Shown here: positions 35,962-45,635 of the stretch, one piece after another
How the letters are laid out: every line of letters begins with the position of its first letter
How positions within the stretch are numbered: the first letter of the stretch is position 1
From: Mameliella sp. CS4
GTDB taxonomy: Bacteria; Pseudomonadota; Alphaproteobacteria; Rhodobacterales; Rhodobacteraceae
DNA length: 64,000 bases
Assembly: GCF_019392335.1 (NCBI RefSeq)
Contig: NZ_JAHXRQ010000009.1
Coordinates: forward strand, 62,001-126,000
Direction: 5' to 3'
Notes under the pieces: model-generated
Databases searched by the model: none
Seen by the model: the letters and a program-made list of their open reading frames with translations, nothing else
Told to the model about the DNA's origin: nothing
Position numbers and translations under genes: made by a program

Positions 35962-37488
35962 TCAGCGGAATTCGATCCGGCAGTTCACCAGCTCGCCAAA
36001 GACCGTGCGCTGGCAGACGCGCACGCGCTGGCCCTGTGGTTCGGGGGCGGGCGCCGTGGCCGAGGCCGGCGGGTTGAAGACCGGGGCAGGGGCGTTGCGC
36101 AGCCGATCCTGTTCTTCTTCCTCGCGCCGCTGTTCCTCGGCAAAGACGGCATAGAGCGAGTCGCTCTGGCGGTTCAGCATGTCCAGTTGCGCACCATCCA
36201 GGAAACCTGTCGGTTGCAGCCCGTTGCTCCGCTGCCACTCGCGCAACGCGTCCCGGGTGCCGGGGCCAAAGATTCCGTCCGCGCCGCGCGTATCGAACCC
36301 CAGCAGCGTCAGTCGGTTCTGGACTTCCGTCCGGTCGTCGAAGAGCAGGCCAAGGACGTTTTCGGTGCCCAGGGTGGTTGCCGGCAGGTTGCGCACGGGC
36401 GCCACGATAATCGAGGAACTGGCGTCGGGCGCCGTCATCTTGCGCGCCTCGGCCAGGGTCTGGTTTTCCGGGATCAACTTCCAGAAATCGCGGAAGGGGA
36501 CGCCGGTCCAGTCCCGCGGCAACAGCGCCTTTTGCACCTGAAAGAGCGTCGGGTTGCCGCCGGCGGTCCAGTCGGCACTGGTGCGCAGGCGCAGGGCGGC
36601 GGCGGTTGTGCCGTCGGCGGGCGGGGCGGTGTTCAGCTCGACCTGGCAACCCAGCCAGGACGGAACCCCGTCGATGATGGCCTCGACCACGTAGGTCGCC
36701 TTGCGATGCGCCGTCGCGCCCTGTTCGCGCAACACGCGATGGTCATAGACAGACCGTCCGGGGCTGGTCACATCGGGATCGAAATCCCGGTTCGTGCGGA
36801 TGCAGGACCGTGTCACCATCGTGTCGCTGAGACTGCTCGGGGCCTCGAACCCTTCGAGTTGCAGGCCCAGGGCCCGCGCCTGATCGACCCGGTCCACCAC
36901 CAGCATGTCGCTGTCCGTCAGCGCCAGAACCTGTGCCGCGAAATCGGCGGGCATGTTCAGCCGGTCCAGCCGCGCCGTCAGTTGGCTGGCGGCCTGCAGG
37001 GCCGAGCCATAGACCGCAGAGACATCCTGGGCGGCGTAGTCCTGTTCCGCCAGCGATTGTGCCGGGCTGCCAAAGGCCAGCGTCGCGTTCAGGTGCATCC
37101 GCTTGTTGGGCACCGGGCCGTCATCGCGTGTCAGCCGGCTGCCGCCCAGCAGGACCAGCGCGCAGGCGTTCAGGCATTCCGCCCCGTCATCGACGGCGGT
37201 GGGAATGCCACGCTCATGCAGGAAATCCGCGATCTTCAGGCTTTCCCCAAACGATCCGCCGGAACTGTCCAGGCAGAGCGGGCGCTCTCCGTTGCCAAAG
37301 CTGCGCGGATCCAGCGCCCGGATCTTAGCGAGGTCGCCGGGCAGGATCTCTCCCGAGAGGGTCGCCGCGCAATTGAAATGGGCGCCAGGCTGTGAGGTGA
37401 TCTCACCCGCTTGCCCGGCGTCGGGCACAACAGCAGCGCAGGCAAGAAGCGCGGGCAGGAGGGAACGGGAAAGAAGAGCAGATTTCAT
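35962..37488 (-). CDS. Periplasmic ClpP-like (COG3904-type) protein with a peptidoglycan-binding domain
   Basis: The 508-residue protein has a signal peptide (MKSALLSRSLLPALLACAAVVPDAGQAG). A ClpP/crotonase-like domain lies at about 30-190, with LDSSGGSFGESLKIADFLHERGIPTAVDDGAECLNACALVLLGG. Downstream is a PG_binding_1 domain near 395-460 (VQNRLTLLGFDTRGADGIFGPGTRDALREWQRSNGL). A Glu/Arg coil (EEQRREEEEQDRLRN) and a short Cys-containing tail follow. At the place where the related ClpP-like proteins carry the nucleophile-like SAC motif, this one reads NAC, so peptidase activity is doubtful. ATG 37488 starts the signal peptide. Confidence 0.8.
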   Translation of the reverse strand: MKSALLSRSLLPALLACAAVVPDAGQAGEITSQPGAHFNCAATLSGEILPGDLAKIRALDPRSFGNGERPLCLDSSGGSFGESLKIADFLHERGIPTAVDDGAECLNACALVLLGGSRLTRDDGPVPNKRMHLNATLAFGSPAQSLAEQDYAAQDVSAVYGSALQAASQLTARLDRLNMPADFAAQVLALTDSDMLVVDRVDQARALGLQLEGFEAPSSLSDTMVTRSCIRTNRDFDPDVTSPGRSVYDHRVLREQGATAHRKATYVVEAIIDGVPSWLGCQVELNTAPPADGTTAAALRLRTSADWTAGGNPTLFQVQKALLPRDWTGVPFRDFWKLIPENQTLAEARKMTAPDASSSIIVAPVRNLPATTLGTENVLGLLFDDRTEVQNRLTLLGFDTRGADGIFGPGTRDALREWQRSNGLQPTGFLDGAQLDMLNRQSDSLYAVFAEEQRREEEEQDRLRNAPAPVFNPPASATAPAPEPQGQRVRVCQRTVFGELVNCRIEFR

Positions 37489-37903
37489 AAGGGTCTCCGG
37501 AACCTGTCGCGTGGCAGCACTCCAAGACATAGCCCCTTGGGGCGGTTTTTTCCAAGCCGACGATGGGTTTGACGGAGACGGGTGCAGCAGCGGTGCAACC
37601 CTTTTGCCACCTGGATGGGCCTTTGGATAGGGGATTAGGTTAGATCAATGAGTGAGGGTGTTCGATTAACCGATTGAAATCGCAACAGTTTGATGGGTTT
37701 GGTCTTGCTGAAAGTCAGGATCAGGCGATGTCGCGGTCGCGTCGGTGTTTGATCGGGACCATCCTGCAGGTGCCCACGAACAGACCGGACGGTCGGCGGG
37801 GGCAGATGGGTCACGACTGCCCAAAGCCCGCAAGCCCCACCCGTGGCAAACGCGACGGGCGCAGAACCTCCTGCGCCCGCGCGACTTGGCCATCAATCGG
37901 GTA
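37489..37903. other. Intergenic region between icd and the ClpP-like gene
   Basis: No convincing gene occurs in these 415 bases. It contains the minus-strand promoter of the ClpP-like gene. An AT-richer stretch lies at 37620-37690. A hairpin GGGCGCAG/CTGCGCCC at 37857-37878, just past the icd stop, may help end icd transcription but lacks a T tract. Confidence 0.5.
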
Positions 37904-39118
37904 TCACCCGGCCAATGCCTTGTTCAGGTTCTCGTCGATCTTTTCAAGGAAGCCCATCGTGGTCAGCCAGCCCTGATCGGGACCGACCAGCAGCGCCAGG
38001 TCCTTGGTCATGTGCCCGGCCTCGACCGTCTCGACGATGACGCGTTCCAGCGTTTCGGCAAATGCGCGCAAGGCGACGTTCTGGTCCAGCTTGGCGCGAT
38101 GCTTCAGCCCTCCGGTCCAGGCGTAGATCGAGGCGATCGAGTTGGTCGAGGTCGACTGCCCGGCCTGATGCTGGCGGTAATGGCGGGTGACGGTGCCATG
38201 CGCCGCCTCGGCCTCGACGATCTTGCCATCGGGCGTCATCAGCTGACTGGTCATCATGCCGAGGCTGCCAAAGCCTTGCGCGACGGTGTCCGACTGCACG
38301 TCTCCGTCGTAGTTCTTGCAGGCCCAGACGAATTTTCCGTTCCATTTCAGGGCACAGGCCACCATGTCGTCGATCAGCCGGTGTTCGTACCAGATGCCCT
38401 TTTCCTTGAACTTCTCCTCGAACTCGGCCTCGTAGATTTCTTGGAAGAGATCCTTGAACCGGCCGTCATAGGCCTTGAGGATCGTGTTCTTGGTCGAGAG
38501 GTAGACCGGCCAGCCAAGGTTCAGACCGTAGTTCAGCGAGGCGCGGGCAAAGTCGCGGATCGAGGCATCCTGGTTGTACATGCCCATGTAAACGCCCGCG
38601 TCCGGCGCGTCATAGACCTCGCGTTCGATCACCTCGCCATCGGCGCCTTCCCACTTCATGGTCAGCTTGCCGGCGCCGGGGAAATGGAAATCGGTCGCCT
38701 TGTACTGGTCGCCGAAGGCATGGCGCCCGACCACGATAGGAGACGTCCAGCCGGGCACAAGGCGCGGTACGTTGCGGCAGATGATCGGCTGGCGGAACAC
38801 CACGCCGCCCAGGATGTTGCGGATCGTCCCATTGGGCGATTTCCACATCTTTTTCAGCCCGAATTCCTCGACGCGCTGTTCGTCCGGGGTGATCGTGGCG
38901 CATTTGACGGCCACGCCGACTTCCTTGGTCTTTTCCGCGGCGTCGATGGTGATCTGGTCATCGGTCCGGTCGCGTTCCTCGATGCCGAGGTCGTAGTACA
39001 GCAGGTCGAGGTCGAGATAGGGCAGGATCAGCTTTTGCTTGATGAAGTCCCACATGATGCGGGTCATCTCGTCCCCGTCCATCTCGACGATCGGGTTGTC
39101 GACCTTGATCTTCGTCAT
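37904..39118 (-). CDS. icd: NADP-dependent isocitrate dehydrogenase
   Basis: The enzyme oxidatively decarboxylates isocitrate to 2-oxoglutarate. The 404-residue protein is the eukaryote-like (subfamily II) homodimeric form: [42 protein letters not shown] with the substrate serine, the Lys/Tyr region of the active site, and the NADP-selecting [14 protein letters not shown] short AT-richer stretch precedes the start. It is probably transcribed alone. Confidence 0.97.
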   Translation of the reverse strand: MTKIKVDNPIVEMDGDEMTRIMWDFIKQKLILPYLDLDLLYYDLGIEERDRTDDQITIDAAEKTKEVGVAVKCATITPDEQRVEEFGLKKMWKSPNGTIRNILGGVVFRQPIICRNVPRLVPGWTSPIVVGRHAFGDQYKATDFHFPGAGKLTMKWEGADGEVIEREVYDAPDAGVYMGMYNQDASIRDFARASLNYGLNLGWPVYLSTKNTILKAYDGRFKDLFQEIYEAEFEEKFKEKGIWYEHRLIDDMVACALKWNGKFVWACKNYDGDVQSDTVAQGFGSLGMMTSQLMTPDGKIVEAEAAHGTVTRHYRQHQAGQSTSTNSIASIYAWTGGLKHRAKLDQNVALRAFAETLERVIVETVEAGHMTKDLALLVGPDQGWLTTMGFLEKIDENLNKALAG

Positions 39119-39280
39119 CCTACGATTCCCATGCTGGCTGGCGGCAGTTCCCTGCCTCTCTAGCCGATCAACGGCAAGGGAACCAATGCCCGGTGGGAAG
39201 GGAAAGGGGAAATCGTCGTGAGAGCCCGGGACGGCGCGGGATCGCCGCCCAATCGGACGGCGATCAGATCGTGTGGCGAC

Positions 39281-40495
39281 CTATTCGGCCGGTTGTTGCA
39301 TCTCTTCGCGGCTGGCCATGCGGCACATGATCCAGAGCGCCCCGACAAGAAAGACCAGAGTCCCGGCGACCACCGGCAAGGGCGTTCCGTCAAAGGCCAG
39401 TCCGACCGGCACCGCAAGGATGACGGCTCCGATCGTACCGAGCGAGCCCATGACCGAGGCGGCCAGCCCGGCGATATGGCCCATCGGCTCCATCCCAAGG
39501 GCGTTGAGATTGCCCATCGTCAGCCCGACCATGAAAAAGATCGAGGTCTGCCAGAGCACAAAGCAGGCAAAGAGCGCGGTGCCCTCGACGCCGCCAAGCA
39601 GGACCAGCGTCATCGCCGCGCTGAGAATGACCTCGACCACCAGGACGATTGTCACCATCTTGCGCATGCCCAACTTCATCACGAGGGCCGCGTTCAACAG
39701 GCTGGCCGAGGCAGAGATGATGGCGATTCCGCCGAACCACAGGGGAAAACTCCCCGCCCGGTCAAAGAAGACGTCATAGATTGGCTGGATGTTCGAGATC
39801 ATCACAACCAGCACCCCAAAGCACAGCATCTGGGCGATCATGGCTTGCCGGACGACCTGGTGAGATACCATTTCGCGCAGTGCGTCGCTCAGCGCCGTAA
39901 AGCGGAAGGGGCGCCGATCCTCTGGGGCAAGCGTTTCCGGCAGGCGCAAGGCCAGCCAGCCGCTGGACAGCGTGGCGAAGATCGCAAAAGCCCAGAACAC
40001 CGCGTGCCAACCACCGATCCAGATGAGGCCGGCGCCCAGAGTCGGCGCCAGCGCGGGAACGATGGTGAAGATGACCATGACAAAGGACATGATCCGTGCC
40101 ATCGCCCGTCCGGCATAGAGATCACGCACGATGGCCAGCGCCACGACCCGGGGTCCGGCGGCGCCAACCCCCTGCATAAAGCGCGCGACCAGCAGCATTT
40201 CCAGGCTATGCGCCAACAGGGCCCCGAGGGCGGAAAGAATGTAAAGCGCAGCCGTCCCAAGGACCACGGTCTTGCGCCCGAAAGCATCCGACAGCGGCCC
40301 GGTAAAGAAGGTGCCCAGGCCCATGCCCAACACGAAAACGGTCACGATCAGTGGCACCCGGTTCGGATCGTCGGGCGAGAATTCTGCCGTCAATTCCGGA
40401 AAGGCGGGCAGCATGGCGTCGATGGAAAAGGCGATACTGGCAAAGAGCATCGCAACGATGGCGATGAATTCGCCTCTACTTGGAAGACTTGACAT
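39281..40495 (-). CDS. MFS drug-resistance transporter, Bcr/CflA type
   Basis: The 404-residue protein has about twelve membrane segments. Its N-terminal half shows Bcr/CflA landmarks: DAMLPAFPELTAEF in helix 1 and the motif-A loop GPLSDAFGRKTVVLG. The helix-4/5 stretch is RFMQGVGAAGPRVVALAIVRDLY. Proteins of this type export drugs, dipeptides or sulfonamides by proton antiport. ATG 40495 follows GAGG; the frame could be read further upstream without family similarity. No regulator is adjacent. Confidence 0.93.
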   Translation of the reverse strand: MSSLPSRGEFIAIVAMLFASIAFSIDAMLPAFPELTAEFSPDDPNRVPLIVTVFVLGMGLGTFFTGPLSDAFGRKTVVLGTAALYILSALGALLAHSLEMLLVARFMQGVGAAGPRVVALAIVRDLYAGRAMARIMSFVMVIFTIVPALAPTLGAGLIWIGGWHAVFWAFAIFATLSSGWLALRLPETLAPEDRRPFRFTALSDALREMVSHQVVRQAMIAQMLCFGVLVVMISNIQPIYDVFFDRAGSFPLWFGGIAIISASASLLNAALVMKLGMRKMVTIVLVVEVILSAAMTLVLLGGVEGTALFACFVLWQTSIFFMVGLTMGNLNALGMEPMGHIAGLAASVMGSLGTIGAVILAVPVGLAFDGTPLPVVAGTLVFLVGALWIMCRMASREEMQQPAE

Positions 40496-40636
40496 GGAAA
40501 CCTCGGGACACGGGAAAAAGGGACGGAAAACCCTTTCTCGAACACGCATCTATATCCGAACAGACCCCGTTTTAAAGCGCAAGTTCTGTGATCTGGCGCA
40601 CATCCGTGAGGCCGTTCATGCACCCGGAGCGGGAGT

Positions 40637-41005
40637 TTACCGGTCTTTTGGCGCCTTTTCAGTGCCATCGGGAGAGTCATCGCGGTTGGCCGGGCCCGCT
40701 TCGCTGCCCAGCCGTGCGATCAACCATTCGGTGTGCTCCTCGCGCTTGCGCATGGCAAAGACACCGAATTGCTGGATCGCCACGGCAAAAATGCCCAGCC
40801 CCACCAGGATAAAGACCGTCGTGCCGATCTTGCCCGCAGGCGTCTGAGGCACCAGCTCGCCATATCCCACCGTTGATAGTGTGACGACCGAAAAGAAATA
40901 GGAGTCGAGCCAGGACCAGCCTTCGACCAGCCGGAAAAAGACCGTACCGGAGGCGATGATCGCCACCAGCGTCAACACCAGTGTCAGAAAGCGTAGCCGG
41001 GTCAT
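40637..41005 (-). CDS. Two-membrane-helix potassium channel
   Basis: The 122-residue protein has an outer helix (FLTLVLTLVAIIASGTVFFRLV), a pore helix, the selectivity filter TVGYG in SVVTLSTVGYGELVPQTPAGK, an inner helix (GTTVFILVGLGIFAVAIQQFGVFAM) and a charged tail. It is the KcsA/Ion_trans_2 type, but no RCK domain is attached. It overlaps the upstream DsbA-family gene by ATGA, so the two are coupled. Confidence 0.93.
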   Translation of the reverse strand: MTRLRFLTLVLTLVAIIASGTVFFRLVEGWSWLDSYFFSVVTLSTVGYGELVPQTPAGKIGTTVFILVGLGIFAVAIQQFGVFAMRKREEHTEWLIARLGSEAGPANRDDSPDGTEKAPKDR

Positions 41006-41646
41006 TCTTTTGGATCGGCGCCCGTGCGCAGTTCTTCGATGACCCGGTTCCACAGTTCTGGCGGCTGTGCCCCGGGGACCGCGTGCTGGCCCGCGACGAT
41101 GAAGGTCGGCACCGAGTTGACGCCCATGCCGCGCGCCGCCGCGTCGCGTTCGACGATCTCGCGCCGGTCCTCGTCCGAGGCCAGCAGGCGCAGCACCAGA
41201 CTGGCGTCCATGCCGTAACTGTCAGCCACGTCGGCCAGCACCTCGGCATCGCCGATGTCGCGTCCCTCGACGAAATAGGCGCGGAACAGCGCCGAGACGA
41301 TGGGCGTCTGACACCCCTCGATCCCGGCCCAGTGGATCAGCCGGTGCGCGTCGATGGTGTTCGGCGTCTTTTCGATCCGGTCCAGATGCAGGGTCAGACC
41401 GGCCTTGGCGGCATTGTCCTCGACCGGAAGATAGGCCTGCACCGCGCCGTCCTGTCCGCCAAACTTGCCCTCAAGGTAGGCGCGACGGTCCATGCCCGCG
41501 GCGGGCATGTCCGGGTTCAGCATGAAAGGCAGCCAGCGGATCTGGAACGGGTGGTCCGGGTTCGCCTCCAGTGCACGGTCAAGGTAGGCCTTGCCGATGT
41601 AGCACCAGGGGCAGATCGGGTCGGAGAAGATGTCGAGCTGGATCAT
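41002..41646 (-). CDS. FrnE-like DsbA-family thiol oxidoreductase
   Basis: The 214-residue thioredoxin-fold protein has the active-site motif CPWC in DIFSDPICPWCYIGKAYLDRA, the cis-Pro region NSVPTFIVAGQ and the long helical insertion of the FrnE/2-hydroxychromene-isomerase group. It lacks a signal peptide and so is cytoplasmic. The exact substrate is unknown. GGAGG lies 6 bases before ATG 41646. The stop overlaps the potassium channel start. Confidence 0.9.
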   Translation of the reverse strand: MIQLDIFSDPICPWCYIGKAYLDRALEANPDHPFQIRWLPFMLNPDMPAAGMDRRAYLEGKFGGQDGAVQAYLPVEDNAAKAGLTLHLDRIEKTPNTIDAHRLIHWAGIEGCQTPIVSALFRAYFVEGRDIGDAEVLADVADSYGMDASLVLRLLASDEDRREIVERDAAARGMGVNSVPTFIVAGQHAVPGAQPPELWNRVIEELRTGADPKE

Positions 41647-41700
41647 GATAGCCTCCCTGGGCTCTTGCATACACGGGTTGTCCGGCCGGGGCGATTGCCC

Positions 41701-43224
41701 TTAGCCGTTCAGGACGTGATCCTTGAGCGCCTTGCGTTGCAATTTTCCGTTCGGGTTGCGCGGCAACCCGTCGATGCGGATGAAGGTGCGCGGGCACTTG
41801 TAGCGGGCCAGCCGTTCGGCGGCTGCGGCCTTCAGCGCCTCTTCGTCCAGCTCCGCCTCGGCGGTGTAGAAGGCGGCGACGATGCGCACGTCTTCCTTGA
41901 CCGCGATATCCGTGACCGCCAGTTCGATCACACCGGGCAGACCGGCAAGCGCCGCCTCGACCTCCAGCGGTGAGACGCGGTAGCCGCCGGCGTTCATCAT
42001 GTCATCGTCGCGGCCCAGGTAGGTGATGTGGCCTTCGGCATCCATCGCCCCCCGGTCGCCGGTCAAGTACCAGTCCCCTTGAAACTTGGCCTCCGTGGCC
42101 TCGGGCGCGCCGACATAGCGCAGCATCAGGCCGGGATCGTGACGGTCGATGGCGATGGTGCCTTCGGTATTCAACGCCGTGGGCGCGCCGTCCTCGTCCA
42201 GGATCGCCACGCGGCGGCCCGGCTGGGGCCGGCCCAGCGTGTCGGGCAGGGCCGGTCGTCCAGGCGCCGAGGAAATGAAGGTCGAACATTCCGACATGCC
42301 GTAGGCCTCGTAAATCTCGGTACCCGTGGCCTCGCGCCAGCGGTCGCGCAGCGCCTCGGAGAGTTTTTCTCCGGCGGCGAGGGTGTGGCGCAGGGCCGGC
42401 ATCTCGGGCACCGGGAATTTCAGCACCTGACGAAAGACACCCGGCGCGGCGGCAAAGATCGTCGCCTCAAAGCGTTTCATCAACAGCGCCAGTTGCGCCG
42501 GATCAGTGCCCGCCGCCGGGATCAGCGCCGTGGCGCCCCTGGTCCAGGGGTCCATCAGCCCGGTGCCCAGCGTGTAGGTCCAGTTGAAGGCACCCGCGTG
42601 CAGCAGCCTGTCCTCGGGGCGCAGAGCGTACCAGCCGTCCATCATCATCTGCCGCGCCCAGATCGCGCGATGGGCATGGCCTACCGCGCGCGGCGTGCCG
42701 GATGTGCCCGAGGTGTAAATGATATAGGCCAGCCGGTCCGGGTCGCCCATCTGGTAGTCCGCGGGGGGCAGATCGTGCCAGCTCTCGTAGGTCTCCGGGC
42801 CGAAGACCGGCAGATCAGTTTCAGGACAGGGGACGGTTTCGGCACGAAGAACGGCCTTTGGTGCAAGATGGGCAATGATCTTGGTCACTTCCGGCGCAGT
42901 CAGCTGCGAAGATGTGGGCACCGGGACGATGCCCGCCGCGATCGCGCCGAGGTAGGCAATCGGGAAGTCCACCGTGTTTCCCAGCCGCATCAGCAGGATG
43001 TCCCCCGGTTCCATTCCGGCCTGCAAGAGGCCGGTCGCGGTCCCGCGCACCGCCGCGATCAACCGTCCATAGGACCAGCGCTGTGCGCCCGAAGGCTTGA
43101 CCACCGAGAGGGCGATCTTGTCCGGCGTGGCGTTCCCCGCCGCCAGCACATGCGCGGCCAGGTTGAAGGGGGCGGGGCAGGGGGCAAAGCGCCCCTCGTC
43201 GAAAAGCGAGGCATCCAGGGTCAT
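41701..43224 (-). CDS. Acyl-CoA synthetase (AMP-forming), benzoate/acetate-ligase-like
   Basis: The 507-residue ANL enzyme has the P-loop IIYTSGTSGTPRAVGHAHRAI, the substrate-region YEAYGMSECSTF, the WYLTGDRG hinge (A8-like YLGRDDDMMNAGGYRVSP), and the A10 lysine in NPNGKLQRKALKD. It activates a carboxylic acid to its CoA thioester; the acid is not predictable, though the short binding pocket suggests a small or aromatic acid. It is divergent from an XRE-cupin regulator, which probably controls it. Confidence 0.93.
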   Translation of the reverse strand: MTLDASLFDEGRFAPCPAPFNLAAHVLAAGNATPDKIALSVVKPSGAQRWSYGRLIAAVRGTATGLLQAGMEPGDILLMRLGNTVDFPIAYLGAIAAGIVPVPTSSQLTAPEVTKIIAHLAPKAVLRAETVPCPETDLPVFGPETYESWHDLPPADYQMGDPDRLAYIIYTSGTSGTPRAVGHAHRAIWARQMMMDGWYALRPEDRLLHAGAFNWTYTLGTGLMDPWTRGATALIPAAGTDPAQLALLMKRFEATIFAAAPGVFRQVLKFPVPEMPALRHTLAAGEKLSEALRDRWREATGTEIYEAYGMSECSTFISSAPGRPALPDTLGRPQPGRRVAILDEDGAPTALNTEGTIAIDRHDPGLMLRYVGAPEATEAKFQGDWYLTGDRGAMDAEGHITYLGRDDDMMNAGGYRVSPLEVEAALAGLPGVIELAVTDIAVKEDVRIVAAFYTAEAELDEEALKAAAAERLARYKCPRTFIRIDGLPRNPNGKLQRKALKDHVLNG

Positions 43225-43306
43225 GTGTCATCGCCTAGACCGCAGCGCTGGGACCTGCAAGAGGGGCGCTTGCACAAGAAGGGGCCGCAGCCTATAGCAG
43301 AACCCC

Positions 43307-43927
43307 ATGTCGCGAGATCCGAAGTCCCTCATCAGCATCGCCCGTGATAGTGGCGAAACACCCCAGGCCGAGCCGCTCGACCTGGGACGGCGCGTGCGCG
43401 ACCTGCGCAAAGAGCGCAACTGGACGCTGGAGCAGGCGGCGCGGCAGGCCGGTCTGGCACGGTCCACCTTGTCGAAGATCGAGAACGGGCAGATGTCGCC
43501 CACCTACGACGCGCTCAAGAAACTGGCCGTGGGGCTGGAAATCACCGTGCCGCAGCTGTTTACGCCGCCGCAGCAGGACAAGGTCAATGGCCGCATGGTC
43601 GTGACCCGATCGGGTGAGGGGCAAAGCCATGCGACAGCCACCTATGAACACGACCTGCTGGCCGAGACGCTGACCCGGAAAAAGATGCTGCCGTACCGTG
43701 CCCGCGTCCGCGCGCGCCGGATGGAAGAGTTCGACGGCTGGGTGCGTCACGACGGCGAGGAGTTCCTCTTTGTCCTGACCGGGGTCATCACGCTCTATAC
43801 CGAGTTCTACGAACCCATCGAGATGAAACGTGGCGACAGCGCCTATTACGACGCCACGATGGGGCACAACGTGATCTCGGTCTCGCCCGAGGATGCCACG
43901 ATCCTTTGGGTGACGTCGCTGGCCTGA
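43307..43927 (+). CDS. XRE-family regulator with C-terminal cupin domain
   Basis: The 206-residue regulator has an HTH_3 domain (about 27-80: DLRKERNWTLEQAARQAGLARSTLSKIENGQ) joined to a small-ligand cupin barrel (about 120-205: GEEFLFVLTGVITLYTEFYEPIEMKRGDSAYYDATMGH). Such proteins usually repress the divergent gene and respond to its substrate. It faces away from the acyl-CoA synthetase with 82 bases between them. Confidence 0.93.
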   Translation: MSRDPKSLISIARDSGETPQAEPLDLGRRVRDLRKERNWTLEQAARQAGLARSTLSKIENGQMSPTYDALKKLAVGLEITVPQLFTPPQQDKVNGRMVVTRSGEGQSHATATYEHDLLAETLTRKKMLPYRARVRARRMEEFDGWVRHDGEEFLFVLTGVITLYTEFYEPIEMKRGDSAYYDATMGHNVISVSPEDATILWVTSLA

Positions 43928-43933
43928 CCCGCC

Positions 43934-44167
43934 TCAGCGGCTTTCGAGTTCGCTGGCCCGTCGCGCCAGATCCTCGCGATCCATGAATTCCTCCAAGGCA
44001 TCCCGCGCCTCGTGCAGGGTCAATTCATGCATGTCCGCGATATGATGGGTCAGAACCCGGCGATCCCGGGGCGCCTCGGAGAGGCGGGCGCGGTCGATCC
44101 CGGGGAAACGGCGTTTGAGACGGCCGAACATGCTGTCCCAGTTGGCTGAAAGCTCGTGCCAGTCCAT
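43934..44167 (-). CDS. Small acidic protein, distantly CsbD-like
   Basis: The 77-residue protein (MDWHELSANWDSMFGRLKRRFPGIDRARL ... ALEEFMDREDL) is helical. Its MDWxxLxxNW start and helix-loop-helix layout recall CsbD stress proteins, though with no certain match. AAGGAG precedes ATG 44167. Its stop lies 6 bases from the convergent XRE-cupin gene. Confidence 0.6.
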   Translation of the reverse strand: MDWHELSANWDSMFGRLKRRFPGIDRARLSEAPRDRRVLTHHIADMHELTLHEARDALEEFMDREDLARRASELESR

Positions 44168-44285
44168 ATTGGTCACTCCTTCGTGTCCACCGCATTAAAA
44201 ATGTATCTTTTTCGTGACGGTGTGGAAGGGGGCAGGCTGCCGCAGGTCCTACGACTTTAGCATTGGGGCCGTGTGACGTTGCGGC

Positions 44286-44325
44286 AAAAGGAAAGGCCCG
44301 CGCCAGGCTGGCACGGGCCCTTTTT
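44286..44325 (-). terminator. Intrinsic terminator of the liv operon
   Basis: GGCCCG-C-GCCA / TGGC-A-CGGGCC (44295-44318) is an 11-bp stem with one mismatch. On the minus strand it is followed by TTTCCTTTT, 18-55 bases past the livM stop. Confidence 0.85.
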
Positions 44326-44342
44326 CCGACGGATAAGGCGCT

Positions 44343-45635
44343 TCAGCGTTCCGGCAGCAATCCGCGCGGCGAGAAGCGCAGGACCAGCAGCAGGATTACC
44401 CCCATCGTCAGCAGGCGCATGTGCTGCACGCTGTCCAGCAGGTGCTCCTTGAGGCCCGAGTCGTCCGGCAACGCCCCGGTGACCCAGGTCATGAAGCCGG
44501 GACCCAGAACCTCGACCTGGACCCAGAGGAACCAGATCAGGAAGCCGCCCAGCACCGCGCCCAGGTTGTTGCCGGATCCGCCGACGATCACCATCACCCA
44601 GATCAGGAAGGTATAGCGCAGCGGCTGGTAGGACGTCGGAATCAACTGGCCGTCCAGCGTCGTCATCATGGCACCTGCGATGCCGCAGATGGCCGAGCCG
44701 AGGATAAAGACCTGCAGGTGGCGGAAGGTGACGTCCTTGCCCATCGCGCGGGCCGAGGTCTCATTGTCGCGGATGGCGCGCATCATGCGGCCCCAGGGAG
44801 AGTTCAGCGCCAGCTGCGCCAGCACAAGCAGGATGATCAGAACGGCGGCGAACATCAGCCCGTAGCCGATCTTGATATAGAGCGTCGAGGCGGCTGTGGG
44901 ATCGAACCCCAGGTTTGCGGCGCGCTCGACAAATCCCGGATCGTTTTGCAGGTCAATGGCGTCGGGCATCGGGCGGGGCAGGCCGGTGACGTTCTTGACG
45001 CCGCGGGTCAGCCATTCCTCGTTCTTCATGATCGCGATTATGATCTCGGAGATGCCCAGTGTCGCAATCGCCAGATAGTCCGAGCGCAAGCCAAGGGCTG
45101 TCTTGCCGATGATCCAGGCCGCACCGGCGGCCAGCAGGCCACCGACCATCCAGCCGATCACCACCGGCAGGCCAAGCCCGCCGAGAAAGCCGGTGCCCGC
45201 CGGGTTGACCGCCTCGATGGCGTCGACGCCCGGATCCCGCACCATGCGGTAGATCACGAAACCGGCGATCAAGATGGCAGCGGTCAGCCAGCGGTTCCGG
45301 GTCTTCTTCCAGGCCAGGACGGTGGCGACAATGGTCGCGGCCCCCAGGACAAGCGCCAGGATCGCACGGGCGCCGCCCGCCGCCCAGGCCTCTCCCACCG
45401 GATCGACGGAGGCCAGGACCACCGCCATGCCGCCCAGTGCGACAAAGCCCATGACACCGACGTTGAACAGACCGGCAATGCCCCATTGCAGGTTCACCCC
45501 AAGGGACATGATCGCGCTGACCAGTCCCATGTTCAGGATCACAAGCGCAAGGTCCCAGCCCTGAATGACCCCGGTGCCGATGATCAGCAGCGCGACAAGC
45601 GCAAAAAGCGTGAGTGTACGGATCGACGGGCTCAT
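44343..45635 (-). CDS. livM: Branched-chain amino acid ABC transporter permease LivM
   Basis: LivM is one of the two membrane subunits of the Leu/Ile/Val uptake transporter. The 430-residue protein has the family's permease core: LGVNLQWGIAGLFNVGVMGFVALGG, LRSDYLAIATLGISEI, the EAA-like RAIRDNETSARAMG loop and the C-terminal GGSGNNLGAVLGGFLIWFL. It overlaps livH by ATGA and is the last gene of the operon. Confidence 0.95.
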   Translation of the reverse strand: MSPSIRTLTLFALVALLIIGTGVIQGWDLALVILNMGLVSAIMSLGVNLQWGIAGLFNVGVMGFVALGGMAVVLASVDPVGEAWAAGGARAILALVLGAATIVATVLAWKKTRNRWLTAAILIAGFVIYRMVRDPGVDAIEAVNPAGTGFLGGLGLPVVIGWMVGGLLAAGAAWIIGKTALGLRSDYLAIATLGISEIIIAIMKNEEWLTRGVKNVTGLPRPMPDAIDLQNDPGFVERAANLGFDPTAASTLYIKIGYGLMFAAVLIILLVLAQLALNSPWGRMMRAIRDNETSARAMGKDVTFRHLQVFILGSAICGIAGAMMTTLDGQLIPTSYQPLRYTFLIWVMVIVGGSGNNLGAVLGGFLIWFLWVQVEVLGPGFMTWVTGALPDDSGLKEHLLDSVQHMRLLTMGVILLLVLRFSPRGLLPER

